The translations under genes and the position numbers were made by a program. A DNA stretch of 64,000 nt from Sulfitobacter dubius (lineage in GTDB: Bacteria; Pseudomonadota; Alphaproteobacteria; Rhodobacterales; Rhodobacteraceae), in contig NZ_FOPG01000003.1 of NCBI RefSeq assembly GCF_900113435.1, positions 248,001 through 312,000 of the forward strand. The letters are read 5' to 3'. Below the pieces are notes generated by a model. It was not told where the DNA came from. It ran no database searches and was given only the letters and a program-made list of their open reading frames with translations. The first letter of the stretch is position 1, and the number at the start of each line of letters is the position of its first letter. Below, piece by piece: positions 35,147 to 43,614 of the stretch.

Positions 35147-35842
35147 ATGGCGAAGGTAACAAAATTGAGCGAGCGGCGCACCAGCGTCGATGAGGTGTTC
35201 GATTACCTGCATAGCGAAATTTCGACATTGGCACTCCTCCCCGGCGACAAGATTTCCGAGGCGGAGATCGCAACGAAATTCGGTATTTCGCGCCAACCCG
35301 TGCGCGATGCCTTTAGCCGGTTGGCGAATTTGGACCTGCTGTTGATCCGTCCGCAACGCGCGACAGAGGTAAAGCGGTTCTCCATGCGAGAGATCGAGAA
35401 ATCCCGCTTTGTGCGCGCTTCTGTGGAATACGAAGTGCTGCGCCGCGCGGCTGCAATATGCGATGCCGATGGTGCGGCAAAGATCGACGCGGCCCTCAAG
35501 CTGCAAAAGCAGGCGATACAGGACCACGATGTCGATGGCTTCGGCAAGCTAGACTACGAGTTTCATGAAACCCTTTGCGGCATCGCAGATGCCGAATTCG
35601 CCTTCGACGTCATCATGCGGGAGAAGGCGAAAGTAGATCGCCTGTGTCGCCTTGGGTTGTCGAAGGAACAGCGCATGCCTGAGCTTTTGGTGGATCACAA
35701 AGCGATTGCAGAGGCGATCAAGGCGCATGATGCAGACCAGGCTGTCGCCGCAGGGGCGCTGCATTTGTCACGTCTCGATGAGACAATCCAGCGCATCACC
35801 GACACCAACGCCAGCTATTTCGAGGCATTTGAGGACCAATAG
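35147..35842 (+). CDS. GntR-family (FCD subfamily) regulator of the uronate cassette
   Basis: This 231-residue protein has an N-terminal winged helix (ISEAEIATKFGISRQPVRDAFSRLANLDLL, residues about 37-66) and a C-terminal all-helical FCD ligand-binding domain with metal-ligand type His/Asp residues (DYEFHETLCGIADA and DHKAIAEAIKAHD). FCD regulators of this kind (UxuR, ExuR, KdgR-like) sense uronates or their intermediates. A good AAGGTAG-type ribosome site precedes ATG 35147. It is the only regulator in the cassette and the natural candidate for the CTAGTAT sites. Confidence 0.92.
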   Translation: MAKVTKLSERRTSVDEVFDYLHSEISTLALLPGDKISEAEIATKFGISRQPVRDAFSRLANLDLLLIRPQRATEVKRFSMREIEKSRFVRASVEYEVLRRAAAICDADGAAKIDAALKLQKQAIQDHDVDGFGKLDYEFHETLCGIADAEFAFDVIMREKAKVDRLCRLGLSKEQRMPELLVDHKAIAEAIKAHDADQAVAAGALHLSRLDETIQRITDTNASYFEAFEDQ

Positions 35843-35914
35843 GGGCAAAGGAGTAACCCTACAAAACAAGGCCCATTAAAGCCTTCGATCATTCAGGCAT
35901 CACGGGAGGAAACG

Positions 35915-36742
35915 ATGCATAAGACCAACCTACGCCGCGCAATTGATCCGCGCCACGCCAAGACGATGAGCAGCGCAGAGCTGCGTGCGGAGTTCATGAT
36001 CGAAGACCTGTTCAAGGACGACGAGGTCAATCTGACGTACACCCAATATGACCGCATGATTGTGGGGGGCGCCAAGCCGAAAAGCGGCCCGCTCGCGATT
36101 GATGCTGTCGACCAGACGGGCACGCCATCTTGGCTGGACCGCCGCGAGGCTGTGTTTGTCAATCTCGGCACCGGAGGCACTGTCGAGGCGGGCGGAGAGA
36201 CATATTCCTTAGGCCGATGCGACATGCTGTACCTCGGCATGGGAACGGGCGTCGTAACGCTCAGCGGGGAAGACGCATATTTTTATATCATCTCTGCCCC
36301 CGCCCACCGCGCCATTTCTGCGCAACTGGTAACCATCGACGATGCACGGCAGGTTCCGCTCGGGTCGCGCGATACCTGCAACGAGCGTGTCATCTACCAG
36401 TTCGTCCATCCCGAAGGGATCGAAAGCTGCCAGATCGTGATGGGGATGACGAAACTCGCCCCCGGTTCGATCTGGAACACGATGCCCGCGCATGTGCATG
36501 AACGCCGCTCCGAAGCCTATATCTACATCGATCTGCCCGAAGATCAGAACGTCGTGCATTTAATGGGTGAGCCTGACGAGACCCGCCACATGATCGTGCG
36601 CAACGAACAGGCGGTTCTGTCCCCCCCGTGGTCGATACACAGTGGTGCTGGCACGGCTGCCTATTCCTTTATCTGGGCGATGGCAGGCGACAATATGGCC
36701 TTCACCGATATGGATATGGTCGCGATGGAAGACCTTAGATGA
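35915..36742 (+). CDS. kduI: 5-dehydro-4-deoxy-D-glucuronate isomerase
   Basis: This 275-residue bicupin isomerase converts 4-deoxy-5-keto-uronate (DKI) to 2,5-diketo-3-deoxygluconate. It is recognised by AIDPRHAKTMSSAELRAEF near the start, the KMIVGGAKP-like segment (MIVGGAKPKSGPLAI) and the metal-ligand histidines in MPAHVHERRSEAYIYIDLPE near 195-210. A GGGAGG site precedes ATG 35915. The stop overlaps the kduD start. Confidence 0.96.
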   Translation: MHKTNLRRAIDPRHAKTMSSAELRAEFMIEDLFKDDEVNLTYTQYDRMIVGGAKPKSGPLAIDAVDQTGTPSWLDRREAVFVNLGTGGTVEAGGETYSLGRCDMLYLGMGTGVVTLSGEDAYFYIISAPAHRAISAQLVTIDDARQVPLGSRDTCNERVIYQFVHPEGIESCQIVMGMTKLAPGSIWNTMPAHVHERRSEAYIYIDLPEDQNVVHLMGEPDETRHMIVRNEQAVLSPPWSIHSGAGTAAYSFIWAMAGDNMAFTDMDMVAMEDLR

Positions 36743-37494
36743 GCCGCTTTTCACTACAGGGAAGCCGTGCATTTGTGACCGGCGCGAACACAGGCATCGG
36801 ACAGGCAATCGCGATTGATATGGCAGCCCAAGGCTGCCACGTCATCGCGGTGGGTCGGTCCAGCATGACGGATACGCTAAAGGCTGTTGCCGAAGCAGGT
36901 GGCAAGGCTGATGCAGTGCAGGCCGATCTGGGAACGGTCGCAGGCGCGGTCGCCGCGTTCGAACAGGCTGTGGCCGAGTTCGGGCCGATTGATACGCTGG
37001 TCAACAACGCAGGCATCATCCGCCGCGCGGATAGTCTGGAGTTCACGGAGGCCGATTGGGACGCCGTGATGGACATCAACCTCAAGGTTGTCTTCTTCCT
37101 CAGCCAAACCTTTGCCAAGGCGCGCGTGACGGCACAACAAGGCGGCAGTGTAATCAACGTTGCATCGCTGCTCTCGTTTCAGGGCGGCATTCGCGTGCCA
37201 TCCTATACAGCATCGAAAAGCGCCGTGGCGGGGCTTACGAAAACCCTGTCCAACGAGTGGTCGGCACAGGGGATCACGGTGAATGCTGTCGCCCCGGGGT
37301 ATGTCGTCAGCAACAACACAGCAGACCTGCGTGCTGACCCCGAGCGGAACAAAGCGATCCTCGACCGTATCCCACTGGGTCGCTGGGCCGAGCCTGAAGA
37401 TATCGCGGGTGCGGTCACGTTCCTCGCCTCCCCCGCGGCGCGTTATGTCACGGGGATTACGCTGCCTGTCGATGGCGGCTGGTTGGGGCGATAG
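36739..37494 (+). CDS. kduD: 2-dehydro-3-deoxy-D-gluconate 5-dehydrogenase
   Basis: This 251-residue short-chain dehydrogenase has TGANTGIGQAIAIDMA, NNAGIIRR, SLLSFQGGIRVPSYTASKSAVAGLTK and a normal C-terminus. Coupling to kduI by an ATGA overlap fixes the substrate as 2,5-diketo-3-deoxygluconate, giving 2-keto-3-deoxygluconate that flows to KdgK. The IRRADSLEF and GGIRVPSYTASK stretches are typical KduD segments. Confidence 0.96.
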   Translation: MSRFSLQGSRAFVTGANTGIGQAIAIDMAAQGCHVIAVGRSSMTDTLKAVAEAGGKADAVQADLGTVAGAVAAFEQAVAEFGPIDTLVNNAGIIRRADSLEFTEADWDAVMDINLKVVFFLSQTFAKARVTAQQGGSVINVASLLSFQGGIRVPSYTASKSAVAGLTKTLSNEWSAQGITVNAVAPGYVVSNNTADLRADPERNKAILDRIPLGRWAEPEDIAGAVTFLASPAARYVTGITLPVDGGWLGR

Positions 37495-37499
37495 AGCGG

Positions 37500-37526
37500 G
37501 GCGCCAACTCACGCTCGAATGGCGCC
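37500..37526. terminator. Candidate terminator between kduD and the dehydratase gene
   Basis: GGCGCCA (37500-37506) pairs with TGGCGCC (37520-37526), followed by GCCTTTCTT. It lies six bases after the kduD stop and about 30 bases before the convergent dehydratase stop. Confidence 0.45.
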
Positions 37527-37556
37527 GCCTTTCTTATAGGATGGACAAGCCGGTCA

Positions 37557-39353
37557 TCAGTGACTGTCCCTCGGCCTGCTCTTACGGGCGACATCGCGAT
37601 AGGAGGGCGCATCGCGCATTATCATCCCTTTGTCCAATCCAGTGGTCAGGTCGCGGAAGTACTGCTGCCACGGGGTCTGGCTGGCGGGCAATTGATATCC
37701 CCCGTCACTGACAAGTTGACGCGCCCGCTCGGCCAGCTCGTCCAGCGGCACCAGCATGTCCGCGGTGCCTTTTCCCAGATCAAATCGCACCCGGTCACCG
37801 GTTTTCAAAAGAGCCAAGCCGCCGCCCTCCGCCGCTTCGGGTGAGGCGTTAAGGATCGAAGGCGACCCGGACGTGCCAGACTGGCGCCCGTCGCCGACGC
37901 AGGGCAGGGCGGCGATCCCTTTTGTCAGCAAATAGGAAGGGGGGCGCATGTTGACCACTTCAGCCCCGCCCGGATAGCCCTTCGGCCCCGCACCTCGCAT
38001 GAACAAGACGCAGTTCTCGTCGATATCCTCGGCAGGGTCATCGATGCGGTTGTGATAATCCTCGGTGCCGTCGAACACGATAGCGCGGCCTTCAAAAGCA
38101 TCGGGGTCGTCCGCATTGGACAAATAGCGTTTGCGAAAATCGTCAGAGATCACGCTGGTCTTCATAAGCGCACTTTCGAACAGGTTGCCCGAGAGGTTCA
38201 AGAACCCCGCATTCGTCGATAGCGGGTTCTCCAATCTGCGGATCACGTCCTCGTTCGTCGCGGTGCGCCTTTCGCAATTGTCGCCCATCGACCGTCCATT
38301 CACAGTGATCGCCTGAGGGTGCGGCAGCAATCCACCGTCCAGCAGACGCGCCACCACGGAAGGCACGCCGCCGGCGCGGTGATAATCTTCGCCCAGATAC
38401 TCTCCCGCCGGCTGGAGGTTCACCAACAGCGGCACCTTATGCCCCAAGTCTTGCCAGTCGTCATTGTCCAGCGGCACGCCAAGATGCGCAGCGATCGCAT
38501 TCAGATGGATGGGCGCATTGGTAGAGCCGCCAATGGCCGAGTTGATGACAATTGCGTTTTCAAAAGCCTCCCGCGTCATGATGTCGGACGGGCGCAGGTC
38601 GTTCCAGACCATCTCGACGATACGCTTTCCAGTCTCATAACTGATCTGCCCGCGTTCGCGGTACGGCGCGGGAATGGCGGCGGAGCCGGGAAGCTGCATG
38701 CCCAAAGCCTCCGCTAGCGAGTTCATCGTGGTGGCCGTTCCCATCGTGTTGCAATATCCGACGGATGGCGCACTGGAGGCGGCAATCTCCATAAACTCCT
38801 CGCCATCGATCTCGCCCTTGGCCATCAACTCGCGCGCTTTCCAGATCACAGTGCCCGAGCCTGCGCGCTCCCCATTCCAATAGCCGTTCAACATGGGGCC
38901 AACAGACAGTGCGATCGCCGGAATATTGACCGTCCCAGCCGCCATCAACAGGGCCGGGGTGGTTTTGTCGCATCCGATGTTCAGAACCACGCCATCAATG
39001 GGATAGCCGTAAAGCGTCTCAACCAATGACAAATAGGCAAGATTGCGGTCCAGATTGGCCGTAGGGCGCTTGCCGGTCTCTTGAATAGGATGCACAGGCA
39101 CCTCGATACAGGTCCCGCCCGCCGCGATAATTCCTTCCCTGACACGCTTGGTAAGCTCGATATGATGGCGGTTACAGGGGCTGAGATCGCTGCCCGTCTG
39201 TGCAATGGCGATGATCGGCCTGCCGCCCTGAAGCTCCTCGCGCGTGAGCCCGTAGTTCAGATAACGTTCAAGATACAGCGCCGACATTTCCGGATCACCT
39301 TCGCGCGCAAACCAATCTCGCGAGCGCAATTTATCCTTGGTCATCTTCGCCAT
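37557..39353 (-). CDS. IlvD/Edd-family sugar-acid dehydratase
   Basis: This 598-residue iron-sulfur dehydratase keeps the three cluster cysteines: C60 in LSPCNRHH, one near 127 in [10 protein letters not shown], and one near 200 in GYCNTMGTA. The catalytic serine region [10 protein letters not shown] is near the C-terminus. Positions and length match the pentonate/aldonate dehydratases (L-arabonate, D-xylonate, gluconate-type) better than the amino-acid biosynthetic enzyme. In this cassette a uronate-derived aldonate is likely. The start is followed upstream by a CTAGTATG operator-like site, tying it to the cassette regulon. Confidence 0.92.
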   Translation of the reverse strand: MAKMTKDKLRSRDWFAREGDPEMSALYLERYLNYGLTREELQGGRPIIAIAQTGSDLSPCNRHHIELTKRVREGIIAAGGTCIEVPVHPIQETGKRPTANLDRNLAYLSLVETLYGYPIDGVVLNIGCDKTTPALLMAAGTVNIPAIALSVGPMLNGYWNGERAGSGTVIWKARELMAKGEIDGEEFMEIAASSAPSVGYCNTMGTATTMNSLAEALGMQLPGSAAIPAPYRERGQISYETGKRIVEMVWNDLRPSDIMTREAFENAIVINSAIGGSTNAPIHLNAIAAHLGVPLDNDDWQDLGHKVPLLVNLQPAGEYLGEDYHRAGGVPSVVARLLDGGLLPHPQAITVNGRSMGDNCERRTATNEDVIRRLENPLSTNAGFLNLSGNLFESALMKTSVISDDFRKRYLSNADDPDAFEGRAIVFDGTEDYHNRIDDPAEDIDENCVLFMRGAGPKGYPGGAEVVNMRPPSYLLTKGIAALPCVGDGRQSGTSGSPSILNASPEAAEGGGLALLKTGDRVRFDLGKGTADMLVPLDELAERARQLVSDGGYQLPASQTPWQQYFRDLTTGLDKGMIMRDAPSYRDVARKSRPRDSH

Positions 39354-39385
39354 CTTTTAACCTGCATCTGAAAATAGTTGGAATG

Positions 39386-39393
39386 CTAGTATG
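39386..39393. promoter_or_regulatory. CTAGTATG operator-like site before the dehydratase gene
   Basis: CTAGTATG lies about 30 bases upstream of the dehydratase start on the minus strand. The extended TGCTAGTATGTCATT resembles ACTAGTATGTCCTG at 27114. It is one of four strong copies in the cassette. Confidence 0.5.
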
Positions 39394-39708
39394 TCATTCA
39401 ATTCCACAAAGGTAATCCCCCAAAAATTTTCGATTTTCAAGAACCGTCTTTCGCATTGTACCAATCTCACCCTCCCCGAAGCGGAACGGGCGGCGCTTGT
39501 AAAAGAACTCATGCAAGCACGCTTGGCTGTGAAGAATGCAAAGACAAATGAAGACGTGAAAACTGCTCAAGGAAAGGTGCATGAGGCCAAGGTGGCATTG
39601 GGCGAACGTGGGCCGGTCTGGTGGAACGACGGCGCCCCGGACGTGAACCGCCACCACCCAAAGAACAGACTACAGGCCGTTTGGTGGCGCGGCTTGGCGC
39701 AAGACTAA
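39391..39708 (+). CDS. Small conserved hypothetical protein, possibly with altered 5' end
   Basis: This 105-residue frame has a recognisable core from about residue 26 (LPEAERAALVKELMQARLAVKNA) to the WWNDGAPDVNRHHPKN segment, a pattern seen in short Rhodobacterales proteins. The first 25 residues do not fit that pattern, and the annotated ATG lies within the operator-like site. Either translation begins at a non-standard codon, or the 5' end was replaced by rearrangement next to repeat copy B. The function of the family is unknown to me. Confidence 0.5.
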   Translation: MSFNSTKVIPQKFSIFKNRLSHCTNLTLPEAERAALVKELMQARLAVKNAKTNEDVKTAQGKVHEAKVALGERGPVWWNDGAPDVNRHHPKNRLQAVWWRGLAQD

Positions 39709-39716
39709 TCCGGCTT

Positions 39717-39842
39717 CTAGGCGATGGCGATGCGGTATATCCCACTGAACGACTTAGGATCGACGCGCTTCTCGCCCTGCTTGATCGCAATTGTTCCCTC
39801 ACCAACCAGCCGAACTGCTTGTTCACGGATGGGGACCATCAT
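39717..39842 (-). pseudogene. 3' fragment of a DUF3253-like gene, cut by repeat copy B
   Basis: Read leftward, the last 41 codons encode V-P-I-R-E-Q-A-V-R-L-V-G-E-G-T-I-A-I-K-Q-G then K-R-V-D-P-K-S-F-S-G. This resembles the C-terminal half of DUF3253 proteins (R-x-x-A-x-R-L-x-x-x-G-x-I-x-x-x-Q-x-G-x-x-V-D-P). The similarity stops at 39842, and repeat copy B starts at 39844. The N-terminal part is missing, so a repeat-mediated junction is likely. Confidence 0.5.
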
Positions 39843-39843
39843 G

Positions 39844-40082
39844 TACTGGAGACTTCGTTGCAAAATTGCTTGGCAATTGAGGATCAACTCTATCCTGTGA
39901 CTGCAATATGCTGACTCAAGTAGTCTCACGACAGCTGGTGGGGTCGGAGTCTGTCAACATAGTGATGGGCGGCATATAGATACTATCTGGTAGCGCCAAA
40001 AACACACCCATATTGAACGTTCACAGTCGAGGTTTTTTGGAGCAGGCTTGAGGTCTGATAAGCGGGACAATCCTGCCGTTCG
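39844..40082. repeat. Direct repeat copy B, right boundary of the uronate cassette
   Basis: This is the second copy of the 239-base repeat at 23564-23802, same orientation, with about 17 differences by eye. It abuts the DUF3253 fragment on its left and a gene-free stretch on its right that leads to a truncated znuB. Its presence at both cassette boundaries suggests a recombination role or a shared element end. Confidence 0.85.
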
Positions 40083-40611
40083 ATGCGCACCCTCCGTCCC
40101 TTAAGCAGACGCTCGTAAGCATTGCGGGGAACGGACCATCGCTGCATCCGCGAGAGCGACCCGCGCCTTCCGCGAAAGCAGACGTTCAGCCTGGCATCAT
40201 GGCCAGCCCCTGTCTTATCGGCACGAAGGGCGGAAACCGGACATTCGCTGCAACCGAGATATTACCCCAAGCTTATGTGGAAGTAGCCGAGGCCTGCCGA
40301 GTAAACCCGGCAATCATGGCGGCAATTTCGCAAGGCTCGGTCGAGAACCACGACTTCTTTTCCGTCTCCGGGTCGACCTATGTCACTAACACGCCCAGAC
40401 GGCTTTGCGGACGGGAAGCGGCGGGTTCCAAACGGCGAAGACAGAGGCGATGGGCGTGGCCGGGAGGGCGATAAGTCCACCTGCAGGTCTCCGCAGCGTT
40501 GGACGGGCGGAATGTCTGTGGCGACCGAAGGCGCGTCGGCCGACGCGGCGCGGGCGAGACCTCAGGCGGAAACGGTTCCGAGGATAAATTATAAGGACAT
40601 AGTGAACTCCT
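40083..40611. other. Gene-free junction region between repeat B and the znuB fragment
   Basis: About 530 bases with no supported gene. Overlapping frames exist, but their residues are Arg/Gly/Pro rich and none has a ribosome site. The sequence joins the cassette edge to znuB, which is truncated near 40612, so a breakpoint is expected here. Confidence 0.4.
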
Positions 40612-41040
40612 GGTTATGTTGTAGCATCCGAGGACCTCGCGGTGATCTGGGCGGGCGCGGCGCGTGTGATGGGCCTAATCGCGTGGCGTTGGTCCGGTCT
40701 GCTTACCACGACGCTAAACCCGGACCTCGCCCGGGCCGAAGGGGTCGATCCCCGGCGCGAGCAGCTTGTCTTGACGCTGGCGCTGGCGATCACGGTGGCA
40801 GTGGCGATCAAGGTCGTGGGTGCGCTTCTGATCACCGCGATGCTCATCATCCCCGCTGCCACTGCACGCGCCTTCAGTCGCACGCCGGAGGTAATGGCTG
40901 GTCTTGCGATGGTCATCGCTGGTGGATCAGTCATTGGCGGGACAAAAGCGTCCTATTGGCTGGATACGCCCACCGGGCCCACAATCGTCTGCCTGGTGGC
41001 GATCCTCTTTGCGCTGTCGGCGCTGGCAAGGCGTATCTGA
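40612..41040 (+). pseudogene. znuB: 3' fragment of a ZnuB zinc ABC transporter permease gene
   Basis: The frame running from about 40612 encodes the last third of ZnuB: A-S-E-D-L-A-V-I-W-A-G, then R-W-S-G-L-L-T-T-T-L-N-P-D-L-A-R-A-E-G-V-D, then the hydrophobic run with VGALLITAMLIIPAATARAFSRTPE. About half of a 260-residue permease is missing at the 5' end, and no ribosome site or start matches the family. No znuA or znuC is nearby. The neighbours are zinc-starvation genes, so this was probably part of the same regulon before truncation. Confidence 0.8.
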
Positions 41041-41055
41041 GTGACGCCTCGCCGT

Positions 41056-41080
41056 AGGGCCGGGATACGCTCCCGGCCCT
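41056..41080 (+). terminator. Intrinsic terminator candidate after the znuB fragment
   Basis: AGGGCCGGGA (41056-41065) and TCCCGGCCCT (41071-41080) form a perfect 10-base stem with a five-base loop, followed by GATTATT. It separates znuB from the convergent GTPase gene. Confidence 0.65.
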
Positions 41081-41099
41081 GATTATTCCGCCGATGTCG

Positions 41100-42320
41100 T
41101 CAAGCAGCCTCAGGGGCGCGGCGCCAGCCGGGGAAGGGGTCGGGCAGGTTTTCCCATTGGTGGGGGACGAAGTTGCTCTCGTCGCCGACAAGGGCGGCAT
41201 CGAAGGCGGCCGTAATCGCCGTCTTGTCCATGCCTGCGCCGATGAACACCAACTCCTGCCGGCGGTCGCCGTAAGGCTCTTGCCAGTGCTCCGCGAGATA
41301 GGCGCGGGCCTGCGGGTGATCGGGCCAGCGTTCGCGCGGCACCGTAGCCCACCAGTTGCCCATTGGCTTGACGTTGCTAAGCGCGCCAGCGAGCGAGAAT
41401 TCCGCCAGCCAGTCTGGACGTGTCGCAATCCAGAAATGACCCTTCGCACGGATGACGCCCGGCAGATCACCGGTGAGGACATCATGGATTTTTTGTGGGT
41501 GGAACGGGCGCCGCGCGCGGTAGACGAAGGAGGACACGCCGTATTCCTCGGTTTCCGGCACGTGATCAGCAAAGCCATAAAGTTCTTTGGCCCACATCGG
41601 GTGCAGATGCGCCTTGTCGAAGTCGAACAGCCCTGTGCCCATGATGCGATCGGCCGGAACCTTGCTCTGGTCGGTTTCGATGATCTGCGCATCGGGATTC
41701 AGCGAGGTGATGATCTTGCGTGCGGCGTCGAGCTTCTCAGGCCCGGCGTCGGAGACCTTGTTGAGCACCACAACATCGGCAAATTCGATCTGGTCGACCA
41801 GCAGATCGACCAGCGTGCGGTCGTCCGCGTCGCCGAGGCTCTCGCCGCGGTCCCGCAGGAAGTCATGGCTGGAATAATCGTTCAGCAGGTTCACCGTATC
41901 GACCACGGTGACCATCGTATCAAGACGCGCGGCGTCCGATAGGCTCTTGCCGTTTTCGTCGCGGAAATCGAAGGTCGCGGCCACGGGCAGCGGCTCGGAG
42001 ATGCCGGTGCTTTCGATCAGTAGGTAGTCGAAACGTCCCTCTTCGGCGAGGCGACGCACCTCAACCAGCAGGTCGTCGCGCAGGGTGCAGCAGATGCAGC
42101 CGTTGGTCATCTCTACGAGTTTTTCCTCGGTCTGGCTCAGGTCGGCACCGCCGTCGCGCACGAGATCGGCGTCGATGTTGACCTCGGACATGTCGTTGAC
42201 GATCACCGCGACGCGGCGCCCTTCGCGATTGTTGAGAACGTCGTTGAGAAGCGTGGTCTTCCCGGCACCGAGAAAGCCGGACAGGACGGTGACAGGCAGG
42301 CGTTTATCGCTGGCTGGCAT
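41100..42320 (-). CDS. COG0523 (CobW/ZigA-type) GTPase, zinc metallochaperone
   Basis: This 406-residue G3E-family GTPase has Walker [13 protein letters not shown] near residues 14-25, the metal-binding CxCC motif in [12 protein letters not shown] near 73-84, Walker B-like [12 protein letters not shown] and the base-recognition NKVS. The C-terminal half has a HxH-type metal region (KAHLHPMW) and the CobW C-terminal domain through [15 protein letters not shown] Zur-like box lies 20-35 bases upstream of the start. Such proteins move zinc to client enzymes during starvation. Homologues named ZigA or ZagA; the specific client is unknown. Confidence 0.93.
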   Translation of the reverse strand: MPASDKRLPVTVLSGFLGAGKTTLLNDVLNNREGRRVAVIVNDMSEVNIDADLVRDGGADLSQTEEKLVEMTNGCICCTLRDDLLVEVRRLAEEGRFDYLLIESTGISEPLPVAATFDFRDENGKSLSDAARLDTMVTVVDTVNLLNDYSSHDFLRDRGESLGDADDRTLVDLLVDQIEFADVVVLNKVSDAGPEKLDAARKIITSLNPDAQIIETDQSKVPADRIMGTGLFDFDKAHLHPMWAKELYGFADHVPETEEYGVSSFVYRARRPFHPQKIHDVLTGDLPGVIRAKGHFWIATRPDWLAEFSLAGALSNVKPMGNWWATVPRERWPDHPQARAYLAEHWQEPYGDRRQELVFIGAGMDKTAITAAFDAALVGDESNFVPHQWENLPDPFPGWRRAPEAA

Positions 42321-42340
42321 GGGAGTCTCCGTTGATCAAG

Positions 42341-42355
42341 TGATATGTTATAACA
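42341..42355. promoter_or_regulatory. Zur-like box upstream of the first COG0523 gene
   Basis: TGATATGTTATAACA lies 20-35 bases before the ATG of the GTPase on the minus strand and contains the palindrome ATGTTATAACAT (42345-42356). It matches 13 of 15 positions of the box at 45429-45443. Alphaproteobacterial Zur sites have this AT-rich TGTTATAACA-type core. Confidence 0.65.
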
Positions 42356-42470
42356 TTACATTATATATGCGGAACGCTGACTGCAAGCCGGTTTGCAGCG
42401 TCCGCTGAGGATGGTGAGGGACGTGGCCTGAAGTCGCGGCATAGCCACCATCACAGACGGACCGCCGCGA

Positions 42471-43106
42471 TCAGTGGATATAGATCGCGTCGTCATCCTG
42501 CTCGGGGTCGGTGACCGGGTCGAGCACCAGCAGCAGGCGCGTCTCGCCGGTCTCCGCAATTGGAGGTGAGCGGTGCAGCAGGCCCACCGGCGGGCTTTCC
42601 GGCCAGCGTGTTCCGCGCAGAAGGATCGGAGAGCCTGTCGGCACCGTGAGGATCTCGGCGGGCTCCTTGCCTCTCTCGGAAAGGCCGTATTGCGTGCCGG
42701 TCCCGCGGTAGGTGCAGACCAGCCGCGCGGTTACCGTGTCGATGTGGAACTTGCTGCAGGCATTGGTGTCGACAACGTCGAGACGCAGCTGCACATGGTC
42801 GCAGCGCATCAGATTGCCGAAGATTAACGCCAGAGCCGAGGCGTCTTCGATCAGCATGTTGCGCTCGGCGCCCTTCGGCATCTGATGAAAATCCGCGATC
42901 TCGATCAGCGCGTCGCAGACCGCCTCGGGCCGCAGAATGACGCGCGCGCGGGGCAGCTGGCTGGGCGGCAGGGCGTCGATCCAGGCCTGGAAACCCGGCA
43001 GCGGCGCGCGCTCCCAGACCGCCGCGGCGGTGCCGGGGTCACGGATAGATGACAGGCCTGCGGGGGTGGTGCAGCGTTGCAGTGGTGCGATGGTGTCGAC
43101 GATCAT
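42471..43106 (-). CDS. DUF1826 domain-containing protein
   Basis: This 211-residue protein matches the DUF1826 family often found in Zur regulons and next to COG0523 genes. The body has a helical N-terminus (WERAPLPGFQAWIDALPPSQLPRARVILRPE) and a C-terminal beta region with FHIDTVTARLVCTYRGTGTQYG. The longer upstream frame is ignored: the ATG at 43106 follows a GTTGGAGG-like region and overlaps the stop of the preceding gene by four bases. Function is unknown, though the conserved His and Cys residues near 120-135 could bind metal. Confidence 0.85.
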   Translation of the reverse strand: MIVDTIAPLQRCTTPAGLSSIRDPGTAAAVWERAPLPGFQAWIDALPPSQLPRARVILRPEAVCDALIEIADFHQMPKGAERNMLIEDASALALIFGNLMRCDHVQLRLDVVDTNACSKFHIDTVTARLVCTYRGTGTQYGLSERGKEPAEILTVPTGSPILLRGTRWPESPPVGLLHRSPPIAETGETRLLLVLDPVTDPEQDDDAIYIH

Positions 43107-43591
43107 GTTGCTGCCTCCGACGGTTGATAGGGAAAAGAGGAATGGTGCAGGACGATGCGCAGGGTGCCGGCCGCGTCCTTCTTGTAGCCGAAGCTCTTGT
43201 CGACCGTAGTGACGGAGCCGTCCTTGTTGGTGAGCGAGACCCAGCCCATCCACATCGCGACATCGCCTTGAATAAAGCTGGCCGAGGTGATGCTGTCGGA
43301 GGCGACCCAGCCCATGATCGCGAAGCCGTTGTCGAGCGGGTATTCCTCGGAATGGCCGCAGAAATAGGCAAGAGCTCCGGCCTTGGTCGTGCGGAAGGTC
43401 TGGGCACCGCTGGCCATGGTTGGTTTGAACAGAACCGGGCCGAGGTCAAAACCGTAGTAGCTGTCGATATTGGCCGAGGCGACCTTGCGCGCCGCCTCGA
43501 TCCCGCTTTCCTCGAACGCATTGGAGATGGCGATCTTGCCCTCGCCCCAGGTCTTCAGCGCCTGATAGATTTCGTCTTGGGTGATTTGCAT
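43103..43591 (-). CDS. SnoaL/NTF2-like protein of the zinc cluster
   Basis: This 162-residue protein is predicted to have the NTF2-like cone fold (TQDEIYQALKTWGEGKIAISNAFEES, then FKPTMASGAQTFRTTKAGALAYFCG and MWMGWVSLTNKDGSVTTVDKSFGY). Similar proteins occur in COG0523-linked clusters and are sometimes misnamed after the adjacent HisI. ATG 43591 is preceded by AAGGA; the upstream ATG at 43618 overlaps the ThrRS-like stop. It is coupled to the DUF1826 gene. No active-site residues are evident. Confidence 0.75.
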   Translation of the reverse strand: MQITQDEIYQALKTWGEGKIAISNAFEESGIEAARKVASANIDSYYGFDLGPVLFKPTMASGAQTFRTTKAGALAYFCGHSEEYPLDNGFAIMGWVASDSITSASFIQGDVAMWMGWVSLTNKDGSVTTVDKSFGYKKDAAGTLRIVLHHSSFPYQPSEAAT

Positions 43592-43614
43592 GGGGTGTCC
43601 TTCTGTCCTGTCTG

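Noticed and set aside
40199..40474. Possible 91-residue protein between repeat B and znuB
   Set aside because: No known motif is visible, the C-terminus is Arg/Gly rich and no ribosome site precedes it. The stretch looks like a rearrangement junction.
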